From assembly GCA_029834535.1 (NCBI GenBank), contig JAQMWT010000362.1, positions 186,001 to 250,000 of the forward strand: a DNA stretch of 64,000 nucleotides, read 5' to 3'. Numbering within the stretch: the first letter of the stretch is position 1; each line of letters starts with the position of its first letter. Below the pieces are notes generated by a model. That model was given only the letters and a program-made list of their open reading frames with translations, had not been told where the DNA came from and searched no databases. The stretch is from Chrysophaeum taylorii (lineage: Eukaryota; Sar; Pelagophyceae; Pelagomonadales; Pelagomonadaceae). The translations under genes were made by a program, and so were the position numbers. Shown piece after piece: positions 20,964 to 29,420 of the stretch.

Positions 20964-23330
20964 TTAGGAAGCGTCCTTGGTTGAGGTCGAGCGGGCGGCG
21001 TTAATCTGTGCGCACCTGTCGTAACAGGCTCGGAGACTCGAAAAGGCGGCGTTCCAGGTGCGTGCTTTGGCGACCTCGACCGCGCGCGACGCGATGTGTC
21101 TTCGGCGCGTGGTGTTGACGAGGAGTTCGAAGAGACCGTCGGCAAAATCCGAGGGTCCGGCGTGCTCGTCGACGAGGAAGCCCGAGTCCCTCGGAACCAA
21201 ATCGCGATTCACCGAGTAGCCCGGGGCCAAAACGGCGAGGCCCGAGGCCTGGGCCTCGAGGAGGGTGTTCGGAAAGGCTTCGGTATGGCTCGGAAAGAAG
21301 TAGACGTCGGCGGACGCGTAGGCGCACCAGAGCGCGGGACCCGAGGCGTGGCCGAGGAAGGTGGTGATTTTGTGCGGAAGGGCCTTGCGCATGTTGTCCA
21401 GCTCCGGGCCCGCGCCCACGACGAGGACGCGCACAAAATTAAGGATGTCGTCAGCATAGGAGGCGGTTTTGAAGAGGGTGTTTATCGTCTGCGCGAAGAG
21501 GTCGGCGCCTTTCTCCTTGACGAGGCGAGCGGCCCAGAGGACGACGACGTGGCGAGAATCCGCGTCGAGCTCGAGGCGGCGCCACGTTTCGTTGCGTCGC
21601 CTGGGATTGTACTGGGTCGTGTTGACCCCGCGCGGAAAGTAGCCGATTTTCGACCGCGGAATTCCCATCTTTCCGACGAGCTTGGACGCGATCGCCTCGT
21701 TCGGGACGGCGACGACGTCGCAGCCGCTGTAAAAGTCCCCGAACAGCTTCTGGACAGCGATCCGCGGCTTGAGCTTGTCGATGATCCCGTGCTTGCGCGT
21801 GTAGAACCGGACGTACCGGTCGATCTGCGTGTGGTACGAGCAGACCGAACACTTTCCGGCGCGCCTCGCGTACGCGCGCGCCGAATAGCCCAGCATGTCG
21901 GGGCTGACGAGGTGATAGATGTCCGGGTCGTAGTCGACGAGCGCGTGCTTTTGGGAGGATCCGAGGGGCATCCCCACCACGTAGTCGTTGCGGCCCACGA
22001 GCGCGAAGATCGGGAGCGAAGCGAGCGGCAGCTTGGGGACGTCCGACATGTCGACGACCGGCTCGGTCACGGCGGGATCGTGCGGCGTGACGACCAAAAC
22101 CTCCATGTCGTCCGAGCGCCGAAGGAATCGAGCGACCCGGTTCATCGTGATGGAAACGCCGTCGACGTGCTCGTCCCACACGCTCGTCACGATCGCGATG
22201 CGCATGCGTTCCTTGGGCTGAGCGCGGCGACACGCGAGTTCGCCGCACGCGACGCATATTTTCCCGCCGTGTTCCTCGAGCCTCGCGTTTATCGAGGCCG
22301 ACTCGTACGACCACAGCATCCCGCACTTGTCGTAGGTCTTGACGCGCCGATCCAAATACGCCGCGAGCCCCGCGATCCACTTGAAGTGCCGGGACACGAG
22401 CACCTGCCCGTACGCGCTAGGCCACCGCCGACTCCAAGGCGCCGCCGAAAAATACGATCGCCACCGGATCTTGTGGGCCGACCGGTGGATCCGCAGGTAC
22501 ACCTTGTGGAGCGCGACCTTCTCGTCTTCGGCGCGCGGGAGGATCAGACTCAGCACCCCCGACGCGGGCCGCGTCCATTGGGTCATCGAACACCGCAACG
22601 GAAACTGCGCCTCCAACGACGTCTCCGCCTCGTTACTCTTGTCGAGCGCCGCGACGTGCTTGAGCTCGCCGTCCAACGCGACCCGGTCCTCCCACCGCGC
22701 CATCACGTAATTCGCCCCGTAACGCTCCACCTCCTCGACGAACGCCTCGATTTCCGGCCCCGGAAACTGGTGGAACTCGTCCACGTCCGCGACCACCAGC
22801 CAGTCGTCCGGCTCGAGCGCCGCGTTCACTACGCGCTCCCGATGCCACGCTTTCGTCTCGCTCGAAAAGGTCCCGATCCACACGTCGTAGTGAACCCCCG
22901 CCGCATCGAGCGTCGTCTCTAAGCCCGCCAACACGGGATTCTGCTCGCCGCTCGACTGCAGCGTCAAACTCGTCTGCGACGACGGAATCCCCGAACGCTC
23001 GTAAAAGTCCAGAAAATGCGTCAACGTCCGCGCCGCCTCCGCCGTCGCCGCGACGATCGCGTACAAAAACACGCGTTTCTGCCGGCTCGGCGACCACGAT
23101 CCTTTTGGCTCCAGAATCGTTCCGCCACCGGGTGACCCGTCCCACCGCGGACAGTCAATCCGCGCGTGCGACACCTCCAACGGCTCGTACCGAATCCACC
23201 GCGTCGGACGTACCATCGACGGCGTCGGGATGAACTCGCGGAGCAGCATCACGCCGCACACCACGCACAAACACACGAACGTCTTGTTCCATCGCGACCG
23301 ACGCGAGGCAGCGACGTCCCAGATGCGCAT
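20964..23330 (-). CDS. Two-domain glycosyltransferase (GT2/GT92-like plus GT4)
   Basis: ATG at 23330 (MRIWDVAAS); about 788 aa. A signal anchor (TFVCLCVVCGVMLL) near residues 17-32 makes it a type II membrane protein, probably Golgi. The N-terminal domain has FLYAIVAATAEAARTL and WLVVADVDEFHQFPG, a DxDEF metal site seen in GT2/GT92-like enzymes. From about residue 375 a GT4 domain follows: IAIVTSVWDEHVDGVSI, VLVVTPHDP, DIYHLVSPDMLGY, VVVLWAARLVKEKGADLF and FFPSHTEAFPNTLLEAQASG, with the family EX7E-like region in the last. The GT4 half most resembles SQD2-type sulfoquinovosyl and related transferases, but acceptor and donor are unknown. The fusion suggests two sequential sugar transfers by one protein. 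It is convergent with sfsA. Confidence 0.8.
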   Translation of the reverse strand: MRIWDVAASRRSRWNKTFVCLCVVCGVMLLREFIPTPSMVRPTRWIRYEPLEVSHARIDCPRWDGSPGGGTILEPKGSWSPSRQKRVFLYAIVAATAEAARTLTHFLDFYERSGIPSSQTSLTLQSSGEQNPVLAGLETTLDAAGVHYDVWIGTFSSETKAWHRERVVNAALEPDDWLVVADVDEFHQFPGPEIEAFVEEVERYGANYVMARWEDRVALDGELKHVAALDKSNEAETSLEAQFPLRCSMTQWTRPASGVLSLILPRAEDEKVALHKVYLRIHRSAHKIRWRSYFSAAPWSRRWPSAYGQVLVSRHFKWIAGLAAYLDRRVKTYDKCGMLWSYESASINARLEEHGGKICVACGELACRRAQPKERMRIAIVTSVWDEHVDGVSITMNRVARFLRRSDDMEVLVVTPHDPAVTEPVVDMSDVPKLPLASLPIFALVGRNDYVVGMPLGSSQKHALVDYDPDIYHLVSPDMLGYSARAYARRAGKCSVCSYHTQIDRYVRFYTRKHGIIDKLKPRIAVQKLFGDFYSGCDVVAVPNEAIASKLVGKMGIPRSKIGYFPRGVNTTQYNPRRRNETWRRLELDADSRHVVVLWAARLVKEKGADLFAQTINTLFKTASYADDILNFVRVLVVGAGPELDNMRKALPHKITTFLGHASGPALWCAYASADVYFFPSHTEAFPNTLLEAQASGLAVLAPGYSVNRDLVPRDSGFLVDEHAGPSDFADGLFELLVNTTRRRHIASRAVEVAKARTWNAAFSSLRACYDRCAQINAARSTSTKDAS

Positions 23331-23446
23331 GCTTTTGCGGCTTTTCACGTGTGGACCCCGACCCGGTACCCGACCCCCGACCCCCGACCCCCGACCCGAC
23401 CAAAAGGGTCACGGCTTGGATCCCTACTCTTGCCCCCCTCCAGCAG

Positions 23447-24764
23447 TCACACGCCACGTCACATTCAGACACTCCCTTCTTGGTTATGAGGCGCTTGTTT
23501 TTCGTGCTCTAGCACGACGCTGCCACAAGCGCGCGAGTGTCATGTCGGCGACCGAGCTCAAGGATGCGCGGAAGCGCATGCATGCCCAACATCGTCAACC
23601 AGCTTCGCACTCTCACCCCCGGCGGTGATGCGGTGGAGGACGCGACGAATCTGCGACGACTCGAGGAGGACATCGCGGACTTCGTCCCGTTCCTGAGTGA
23701 CGATAAGGGCGCCGTCACGGTCCCGACGCCGAACCCCGAGGCCGATGAATTCCTGTTTAGCCTCCTGCGCCGCGGTACGGCGGCGGAGGCGCAGCGAATT
23801 GTCGAACGCTACGCGACGGGTGCCCAGGCCGTGGAACGCCTCCGTAAGCGCTTCGCCTTCAACAGCAAGACCGACCTCCGCCTGCAGCTGCACGACATGA
23901 GCTACGTCTCGTTCGGCACGCCCGACCTTTACCTCGCGGCCTTCGAGCGCAACATCGCAGCCCTCGAGGAGATGGGCGACAACTTCGCCGACAAGGATCG
24001 CATGGTCTACTTCCTCGAGGGCCTTAAGGGGCCCAAAGGGGGGGACATGGCGGAGGCCCACCGCCAACTCGCGATGGAGTCGGTCAGGGCCGGAACGATG
24101 TATAACGTCTTCGTCGACGTCTTTACGACGTACTGTCGTGCCGCCGATGTCGGCCGTGGCGGGTCTCGGGCGCGCCCCCTCCAGGCTGCCGCGCAGGCCG
24201 CTAATCAAGGGGGGGGGGGCGCGGTGCCGGCCACCGGCCGCACCACCCTAAACTACGCCTCCAACCCGGAATGGCCCCCGATCCCGTTCTGCGTCAAGTG
24301 CCACAGCCTGTACCACACCGACCGCACATGTCCCGCCGTCATCACGGGCGTCATGCCTTGTGCGATCTGCCGCTTTCCGACTCACGGCGTCGACAACTGC
24401 CCGCTCAAGACTCCGGGCTGGCAGCCCGGGGACGTTCTCTCGATCCGCGAGCTCTGCAAGTTGAAGGCTCTCCGGCCCCGGGGCGCGCCGCCCGCCCGCC
24501 CGACCGCTGCGCCGCCCGCCCACATCCGGCCGCTGCGCCGCCCGCCCGACCGCTGCGCCGCCCACCCTGCCGGCCACTGCGCCCGCCGCACTCTTCCTTT
24601 CTCGCGCACTTGCTTTGTTGCGCATTTTTCTTGCGCTCTGCTCCTTTCGCGTGCCTCTATGTAGCCATCTCTCTTCGCGTCTGTTCGTTTCGCGCTGGAT
24701 GGGGTGGCGGCACTAGCCTGTGCCGACCCCAGTGACACGCCACGTCACCTTCACACACTCACAG
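23447..24764 (+). mobile_element. Gag-like element flanked by short direct repeats
   Basis: A 30-bp sequence (CACGCCACGTCA core) at about 23450 recurs at about 24734 in the same direction, bracketing a single gag-like open frame. No reverse transcriptase, integrase or protease is seen. It could be a gag-only non-autonomous retroelement or a domesticated gag gene; the short repeats are weak evidence for LTR ends. Confidence 0.4.
23564..24664 (+). CDS. Gag-like protein with two zinc knuckles
   Basis: About 366 aa from ATG 23564 (MRGSACMPNIVNQL). The body is helical and fits a retrotransposon capsid: LRLQLHDMSYVSFGTPDLYL, NIAALEEMGDNFADKDRMVYFLEGL and LAMESVRAGTMYNVFV. This is followed by a Gly/Ala linker and two Cys-His knuckles, FCVKCHSLYHTDRTCP and MPCAICRFPTHGVDNCP, both C-x2-C-x4-H-x4-C in spacing. 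The last 60 residues are Pro/Arg/Ala-rich low complexity and then Cys/Phe-rich, so the frame may end earlier in reality. A second ATG at 23542 opens another frame (MSATELKDARKRM) that looks like an alternative or frameshifted start. There is no pol downstream. Confidence 0.6.
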   Translation: MRGSACMPNIVNQLRTLTPGGDAVEDATNLRRLEEDIADFVPFLSDDKGAVTVPTPNPEADEFLFSLLRRGTAAEAQRIVERYATGAQAVERLRKRFAFNSKTDLRLQLHDMSYVSFGTPDLYLAAFERNIAALEEMGDNFADKDRMVYFLEGLKGPKGGDMAEAHRQLAMESVRAGTMYNVFVDVFTTYCRAADVGRGGSRARPLQAAAQAANQGGGGAVPATGRTTLNYASNPEWPPIPFCVKCHSLYHTDRTCPAVITGVMPCAICRFPTHGVDNCPLKTPGWQPGDVLSIRELCKLKALRPRGAPPARPTAAPPAHIRPLRRPPDRCAAHPAGHCARRTLPFSRTCFVAHFSCALLLSRASM

Positions 24765-24842
24765 TTGTGTGTAGTCTCTCGTGCACGCTAAAACTTTTTT
24801 GTCTCTCGCCGAATTGAGTGCCGTTACGTTTATTAACGTATC

Positions 24843-25373
24843 ATGATGATTCTCTTGTTGTTGGTGGGGACGTCGTTAAGGCCGCGCGCCATCCTGCGAG
24901 CTTCGTCGCACGACGATGACTTGCGTCAATTCTGGGCCGAGCTCAACACCTACGACGACGACGTCGTGGTCGAACCTCCGAAGAAGCAACCGTCGCGACC
25001 ACGACTTGGCCGACCGGAGAACGAAGACTGGTTCACCGTCGACTATGGCCCGCGCATCTCGCTGTGCTCTCCCGGAGGCGACGACTTCTTCGCCGCCGAC
25101 GCCGATCCCGCGGAGAGACGACCACCACCACCACCGCCCCCACCACGCCCCACGACGCACTACGATGTGCTCGAAGTGTCACCCGACGCTTCCGCCGCGA
25201 CCATTCGCAAAGCCTTCCAAGCCCTTGCCAAGAGACATCATCCGGACAAAGGCGGAGATCGGCAGGCGTTCGAGACAGTCTTTCGCGCCTGGAAGGCGCT
25301 CTCGTCTCCTGCCCGCAAACGGGCTTACGACGACGCCGTCGTGCGTCGTCGTCAAAAGCCTAACCCTTCATGA
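24843..25373 (+). CDS. J-domain protein
   Basis: ATG at 24843; 176 aa. An N-terminal hydrophobic stretch (MMILLLLVGTSL) suggests a signal peptide or membrane anchor. An acidic region and a Pro run follow, then a J domain at about residues 105-166: THYDVLEVSPDASAATI, RKAFQALAKRHHPDKGG with the HPD tripeptide, and FRAWKALSSPARKRAYDD. It would recruit and stimulate an Hsp70, in the ER lumen or another organelle if the leader works. The stop codon TGA overlaps the ATG of the next gene in the sequence ATGA (25370-25373), which is unusual in a nucleus. Confidence 0.82.
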   Translation: MMILLLLVGTSLRPRAILRASSHDDDLRQFWAELNTYDDDVVVEPPKKQPSRPRLGRPENEDWFTVDYGPRISLCSPGGDDFFAADADPAERRPPPPPPPPRPTTHYDVLEVSPDASAATIRKAFQALAKRHHPDKGGDRQAFETVFRAWKALSSPARKRAYDDAVVRRRQKPNPS

Positions 25374-25989
25374 AAGTTCTTCTCGTGGCTGTCGTCGTTG
25401 TTGCGCACCGCGCGCCAGACGTGGCGCCAGACCTCCCCGAGGGGTGGTGCGATCTGCGTTACGGTGTGAGTTTGTTGAAACTCGTTTCATCGTTGTTGTC
25501 GACACTATAGGGACACCCACGCGCTCGACCGGGGAGTGTATGTGTAGGCACAAGTGTGTTGGTGGCGGGTGTGAGGCGGCCCAGGGATTCATTTGGTATA
25601 GCTACAAGCGGTGTCCCGAGTGCAAGTGCGTCGCGCCGGTCCAAGGAGAAACACCGGTTGAGGAGCAGCCCTACGACGAGGACGACGACGTCGAGGAGGA
25701 GCCGTCGGAGGAGGCGTCGATTCGCTTCTACCCGTCCGACGCGGACAGCTACGAGTCGACGTGGGCCGAGGGGGTGTTCGACTTCTTTGACGAGCACGGT
25801 CACAAGGTCCTCGCCGTCGGGTTCGTCCTCGTCCTCGTGGCCGTCTTCGTCCCGCTCGTGGTCTTGCAGGCTCTCCAGAGCGCGGCCGAGAGTCCAGGAC
25901 GAGGACAAGCCGCCGAAAAGCCGCAGCCACCAACTAAAGCGCAGGACGCAATAACAGCCAACAAAGAGGTGTCCAAGAAAGAGGACTAA
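25370..25989 (+). CDS. Cys-rich single-pass membrane protein (two exons)
   Basis: Exon 1 runs from ATG 25370 to 25463, a 47-nt intron (25464-25510, G|GTGTGAG ... CACTATAG) is removed, and exon 2 ends at 25989; about 190 aa. The product starts with a signal-like MKVLLVAVVVVAH, then has a short Cys-rich domain (CMCRHKCVGGGC, CPECKC), an acidic stretch, one membrane helix (VLAVGFVLVLVAVFVPLVVL) and a charged tail ending KKED, which is reminiscent of an ER retrieval signal but not canonical. I do not recognise the family. The frame of exon 2 is closed upstream without the splice, supporting the intron. Confidence 0.6.
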
Positions 25990-26062
25990 CTAAATAACGA
26001 ACTCACAAGAGGCCGGGGCGGTGAAGTTTTGCGGTCGTCGACGTGTACAATATAAACGTACG

Positions 26063-28900
26063 TCATCGCGTGGGGAGCGGCGCCGCAGAGGTGCGGTTTG
26101 TGGAAGTGGGCACCGTCATCATCGGATCCAAGGTGGTGGGCACCAGAGGAGGCGGTTTGGTGGTGGTGGTGGTGGTGGTGGTGGTGGCATGATGATGATT
26201 AGAGGCGAAGTTGGTCGCGATGCGGTGCTGGAGGCCGGTGGTACGGCGTTGGGAGCGGGCGGCGTCCTGGGAGGCGGCGCGGGCGAGGAGGGTCGGGCTG
26301 CCGACGAGGATGAGGAGGCGTTTAGCGCGGCTGACGGCCGTGTAGAGGAGTTCCTTGCGGAGCATCGAGTAGTGATCCGAGACGACGGGCATCAAGACGA
26401 CGGGGTACTCGTTTCCCTGGGCCTTGTGAACGGTGAGAGCGTAGGCGAGGGAGACGGAGTGGCCGACGTCCGAGGGGCCGTACATGACGCGGGCCTGGCG
26501 CGAGCCCGCGTTGAAGGCGGCGACGAAGGAGCCGTTGCGCATGACGTCGTCGACGAGGCCGACGTCGCCGTTAAAGACTCCGACGTCGTAGTCGTTCGCG
26601 AGCTGAATGACGCGGTCTTTGACGCGCATCGTCTGGTCTGGTCCTTCTTCCCCTTGTTTCTTGGGGTTGAGGAGGTCTTGGAGCGCGAGGTTCAAGGCGT
26701 CGACGCCGGCGTCGCCGCGCTTCATGGGCGCGAGGACCTGGACGTCGGCTACCGGGTCGAAGCCGGCGGCCTCGAGGCGGCGGACGGCCTCGACGAGCGC
26801 GAGCCTCGCGTCCTTGGCATTTTTCCCAACGTCGAGGAGCACCGATCCGTCGGGGATGCCTCCTCCGGACTCGAGCTCGAGGAAGGGTCGGCCTCGCGTC
26901 GGCGCCTTACCTTGGTTAATGCTCCTCGCGTCTTTCGCGACGTCCGAGGCGTCGAAGCCGTCGACGGAAGAACCCCCCGAGACGCGGAAGATGGTCGTCA
27001 GAACGGCGCGCGGCACCAGAGGGCGGTCCTCGAGCTGGCAGGCGAGGAGGTCCCGGAGGACGGCCCCGGGCCCGATCGAGGGGAGCTGGTCGGGGTCGCC
27101 GACGAGGAGGACGGGCGCGAGCGGCGGGACGGCGGCCAAGAGCCTCGCCGCGAGAACGACGTCGAGCATCGAGACTTCGTCGACGACGAGGGCGTCGATC
27201 TCCAGGGGGTTGTTCGCATTCCGCGAAAAGTCCCCGAGTCGCGGGGAGTATTCGAGCAGCCGATGGATCGTCGTCGCGCGCAAGCCGACGGCAGAGCCGA
27301 GCGCGGCGGCCCCTCGCGCCGTGGGGGCCGCGAGCGCCACGACGGCCGAGGGGTTCTCGGAGCGCCAGGCCTCGACGACCGCCCGCGCGGCGTACGTCTT
27401 CCCGGTGCCGGGGCCGCCGGCGATCACGAAGAGTCGCGACCCCGCAGCGCGCCGCACGGCCTCGAGCTGCTCGTCGCTCGGCCGCGAGCCGGAAGGCAAA
27501 AAATTCGCCGCCGCGCGCCGTTGCTTTTGTTGGCGGAGACGCGACACGACGGCGCGCGCAATCGTCGCCTCGGCGTGGTCGAGCCACGGCGTGAAGCAGA
27601 GATCGGCGTGGAGCCGGAGCTGGCGGCTGCCGAGGCAAGCGTCGAGCGCATCTCTCAGGACTCGCGGGTCGGGCTCGTAGTCGCGCGTCGCGAGGGGTCC
27701 GAGGTCGTGGGCGGCGAGGGCGACGAGCTCGGGTATCGAGCGGCCGCAGTGGCCCGCCGCCGCCGTCTCCGCGAGAGCGTGGACGAGGCCGTACCGGAGC
27801 CGCGCGGGCGCGTCCGGTTTCATCGTCGTCGCGGCGAGCGCGACCGCGTCGGCGCGCCGGAAACCCCAGCCCTTTATCGCCATGAGCGCGCCGTGAGGGT
27901 CGGCCCCAAACACCGCCGCCGCCTTTTGGTGGTGCTGGCGCTCGAGAGCGAACGCGGCCTCCAAGGGCACGCCGCCGCGCATGAGGTGCAAGACGACGGC
28001 GCGCGACGACGCGTGTTCGGCGACCTTGGCCGCGACCGCCGCCGCAAGTTCGGTCGACACGACCGCCTTTCCTCCCGAGCGCCACCCAAAAGCCTCGGCC
28101 AGCGCCTCGTCGGCCTCGTCGTCCCGCGCCCCCGAGGCTTTCGCCGCTGCCACGCGCGCCAGCAGCTCCTCGGCGCGCGACCCCAGTCGCGCGACTATTT
28201 TCTGCGCCGTCGCCGCGCCGACTTGCGGAACGACACCAGATCCTAGCCACGCCGCGAACGCGTCCACCTTGGCCGACTCGTTCTCGTTCTCGACCGTCTC
28301 GGCCTCCCACGCCTCGAACTGCCGGCCGTACCGCGGGTGCGTCGTCCATCGCCCGACCAGCCGCACCTCGTCGCCGACCCGCGCCGTCGCGAGGCACGCG
28401 TCCGCGCGTACCCCGATCGTCGTCTTCGTCCGCCGCTTCTGCGACAGCCCCGCGGCCTTCCCCGTCCCCACGGCGGCCGCCTCGTCGCTCGCGAGTAACA
28501 ACTGGCTCCCATTCCGCAGCCGCGCGACCGTGAACCCTCCCTCGCCCCTGTACGCGATCCTGCTGACCGTCCCGCGCACGCGCTCGCCCTCCTCCCGCCG
28601 GCGCGCCTCGATCTGTCTCCCGCGCTGCGCCTGGTCCCCCGCGACCCTCACCTCGTCGCACCACTCAAAGTGCTCGCACGGAATCTCGTTCCCGCACCCC
28701 CAGTACTCGCGCCCGGCGTTTTCACCCTTGTGGACGCGCTTTCGGACCACGGCCTGCGAGTGCTCCGCGCACAATACCGGACCCTCCTGCTGCCGCCGAG
28801 GCGCGAGCTCCTCGTACGTCGGCAGCCGTGCCGGCGGCGGCGGCTTGGAACGAGGCTGGAGCCCGTGGACCACCAACGGCCACCACCACCACCACCACAT
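26063..28900 (-). CDS. RecD2-type SF1 helicase with N-terminal GRF zinc finger
   Basis: A single-exon frame of 945 aa from ATG 28900. Residues about 41-83 form a zf-GRF module (CAEHSQAVVRK, GENAGREYWGC, CEHFEWCDE). Then come an OB-like region (RGTVSRIAYRGEGGFTVARL), helix-hairpin-helix segments (VGAATAQKIVARLG) and helicase motifs: Walker A GGPGTGKT near residue 490, motif II VVDEVSMLD near 575, motif III LLVGDPDQLPSIGPG, then VHKAQGNEYPVVL and LLYTAVSRAKRLL. This is the RecD2/TraA layout, a 5'-3' DNA helicase in bacteria. GRF fingers occur on eukaryotic repair proteins (APE2, TOP3A, NEIL3) and bind single-stranded DNA, so a genome-maintenance role is likely. The protein starts with a Trp run from a (GGT)n tract and ends with a low-complexity tail. 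Confidence 0.85.
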   Translation of the reverse strand: MWWWWWWPLVVHGLQPRSKPPPPARLPTYEELAPRRQQEGPVLCAEHSQAVVRKRVHKGENAGREYWGCGNEIPCEHFEWCDEVRVAGDQAQRGRQIEARRREEGERVRGTVSRIAYRGEGGFTVARLRNGSQLLLASDEAAAVGTGKAAGLSQKRRTKTTIGVRADACLATARVGDEVRLVGRWTTHPRYGRQFEAWEAETVENENESAKVDAFAAWLGSGVVPQVGAATAQKIVARLGSRAEELLARVAAAKASGARDDEADEALAEAFGWRSGGKAVVSTELAAAVAAKVAEHASSRAVVLHLMRGGVPLEAAFALERQHHQKAAAVFGADPHGALMAIKGWGFRRADAVALAATTMKPDAPARLRYGLVHALAETAAAGHCGRSIPELVALAAHDLGPLATRDYEPDPRVLRDALDACLGSRQLRLHADLCFTPWLDHAEATIARAVVSRLRQQKQRRAAANFLPSGSRPSDEQLEAVRRAAGSRLFVIAGGPGTGKTYAARAVVEAWRSENPSAVVALAAPTARGAAALGSAVGLRATTIHRLLEYSPRLGDFSRNANNPLEIDALVVDEVSMLDVVLAARLLAAVPPLAPVLLVGDPDQLPSIGPGAVLRDLLACQLEDRPLVPRAVLTTIFRVSGGSSVDGFDASDVAKDARSINQGKAPTRGRPFLELESGGGIPDGSVLLDVGKNAKDARLALVEAVRRLEAAGFDPVADVQVLAPMKRGDAGVDALNLALQDLLNPKKQGEEGPDQTMRVKDRVIQLANDYDVGVFNGDVGLVDDVMRNGSFVAAFNAGSRQARVMYGPSDVGHSVSLAYALTVHKAQGNEYPVVLMPVVSDHYSMLRKELLYTAVSRAKRLLILVGSPTLLARAASQDAARSQRRTTGLQHRIATNFASNHHHATTTTTTTTTKPPPLVPTTLDPMMTVPTSTNRTSAAPLPTR
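26155..26190. repeat. (GGT)n tract in helicase C-terminus
   Basis: About 11 GGT units, read as Thr codons on the minus strand in the tail of the RecD2-type helicase. A second tract of CCA units at 28877-28900 encodes the N-terminal Trp run. Confidence 0.8.
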
Positions 28901-29078
28901 CTTCTTCTTCTTCTTCTTCCGCAGCGACGACTCGACTGGACTCGACTCGACTGGCTGCTATCCGATCCGTTGGTCACTTCTACTTCAAACCACCTCAACT
29001 CTTTAAAAAACCTCAACTTCGACTTTCGAAAAAAACAACCGAACAGAAGATAGTAGATAATCTGGATGCACCAGCAGT

Positions 29079-29111
29079 CTTTCACTCCCGCCGTCCCGTC
29101 GGGAGTGAAAG
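29079..29111. terminator. Perfect 12-bp hairpin between two minus-strand genes
   Basis: CTTTCACTCCCG and its exact reverse complement CGGGAGTGAAAG are separated by 9 bases. It lies downstream of the LamG-like gene and upstream of the helicase gene. It could be a 3'-end hairpin or the scar of a small mobile element; function is not shown. Confidence 0.4.
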
Positions 29112-29420
29112 GTACTCCCTAGTTCGTTCGTTCGTTCGTTCGTTCGTTTGTTCATTTATTCGTAACTCATTCATCTGGACAAGGTGGGTGGGAGGGTGTC
29201 TCTTCAGTTTTGTACCGGTGAGAGAAAACCGTCGTTTCGGGGGGCTTGTGTTGGAAGGAAAAAAAGATCGGCGGCGGCAGCGGTTTCGTCGTCGTCGTCG
29301 TCGTAGTCGTCGTCGTCGCGCGTCGGGGAGGCCGCGCGCGTGGGTTTGAATCGCGGCGAGGTGCGAGTGTTCCGTGTAGCGAAAGAAAGAAAAAAAGAAA
29401 AGAGCGCGAAAGTGAAGTGG

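Noticed and set aside
21096-22922. 608-codon plus-strand frame opposite the glycosyltransferase
   Set aside because: Antisense shadow caused by G/C-biased third positions; no recognisable motif.
26021-28246. 741-codon plus-strand frame opposite the helicase
   Set aside because: It is the antisense shadow of the RecD2-type gene; its composition (Arg, Gly, Glu, Val) is that of a G/C-rich complement and it shows no domain.
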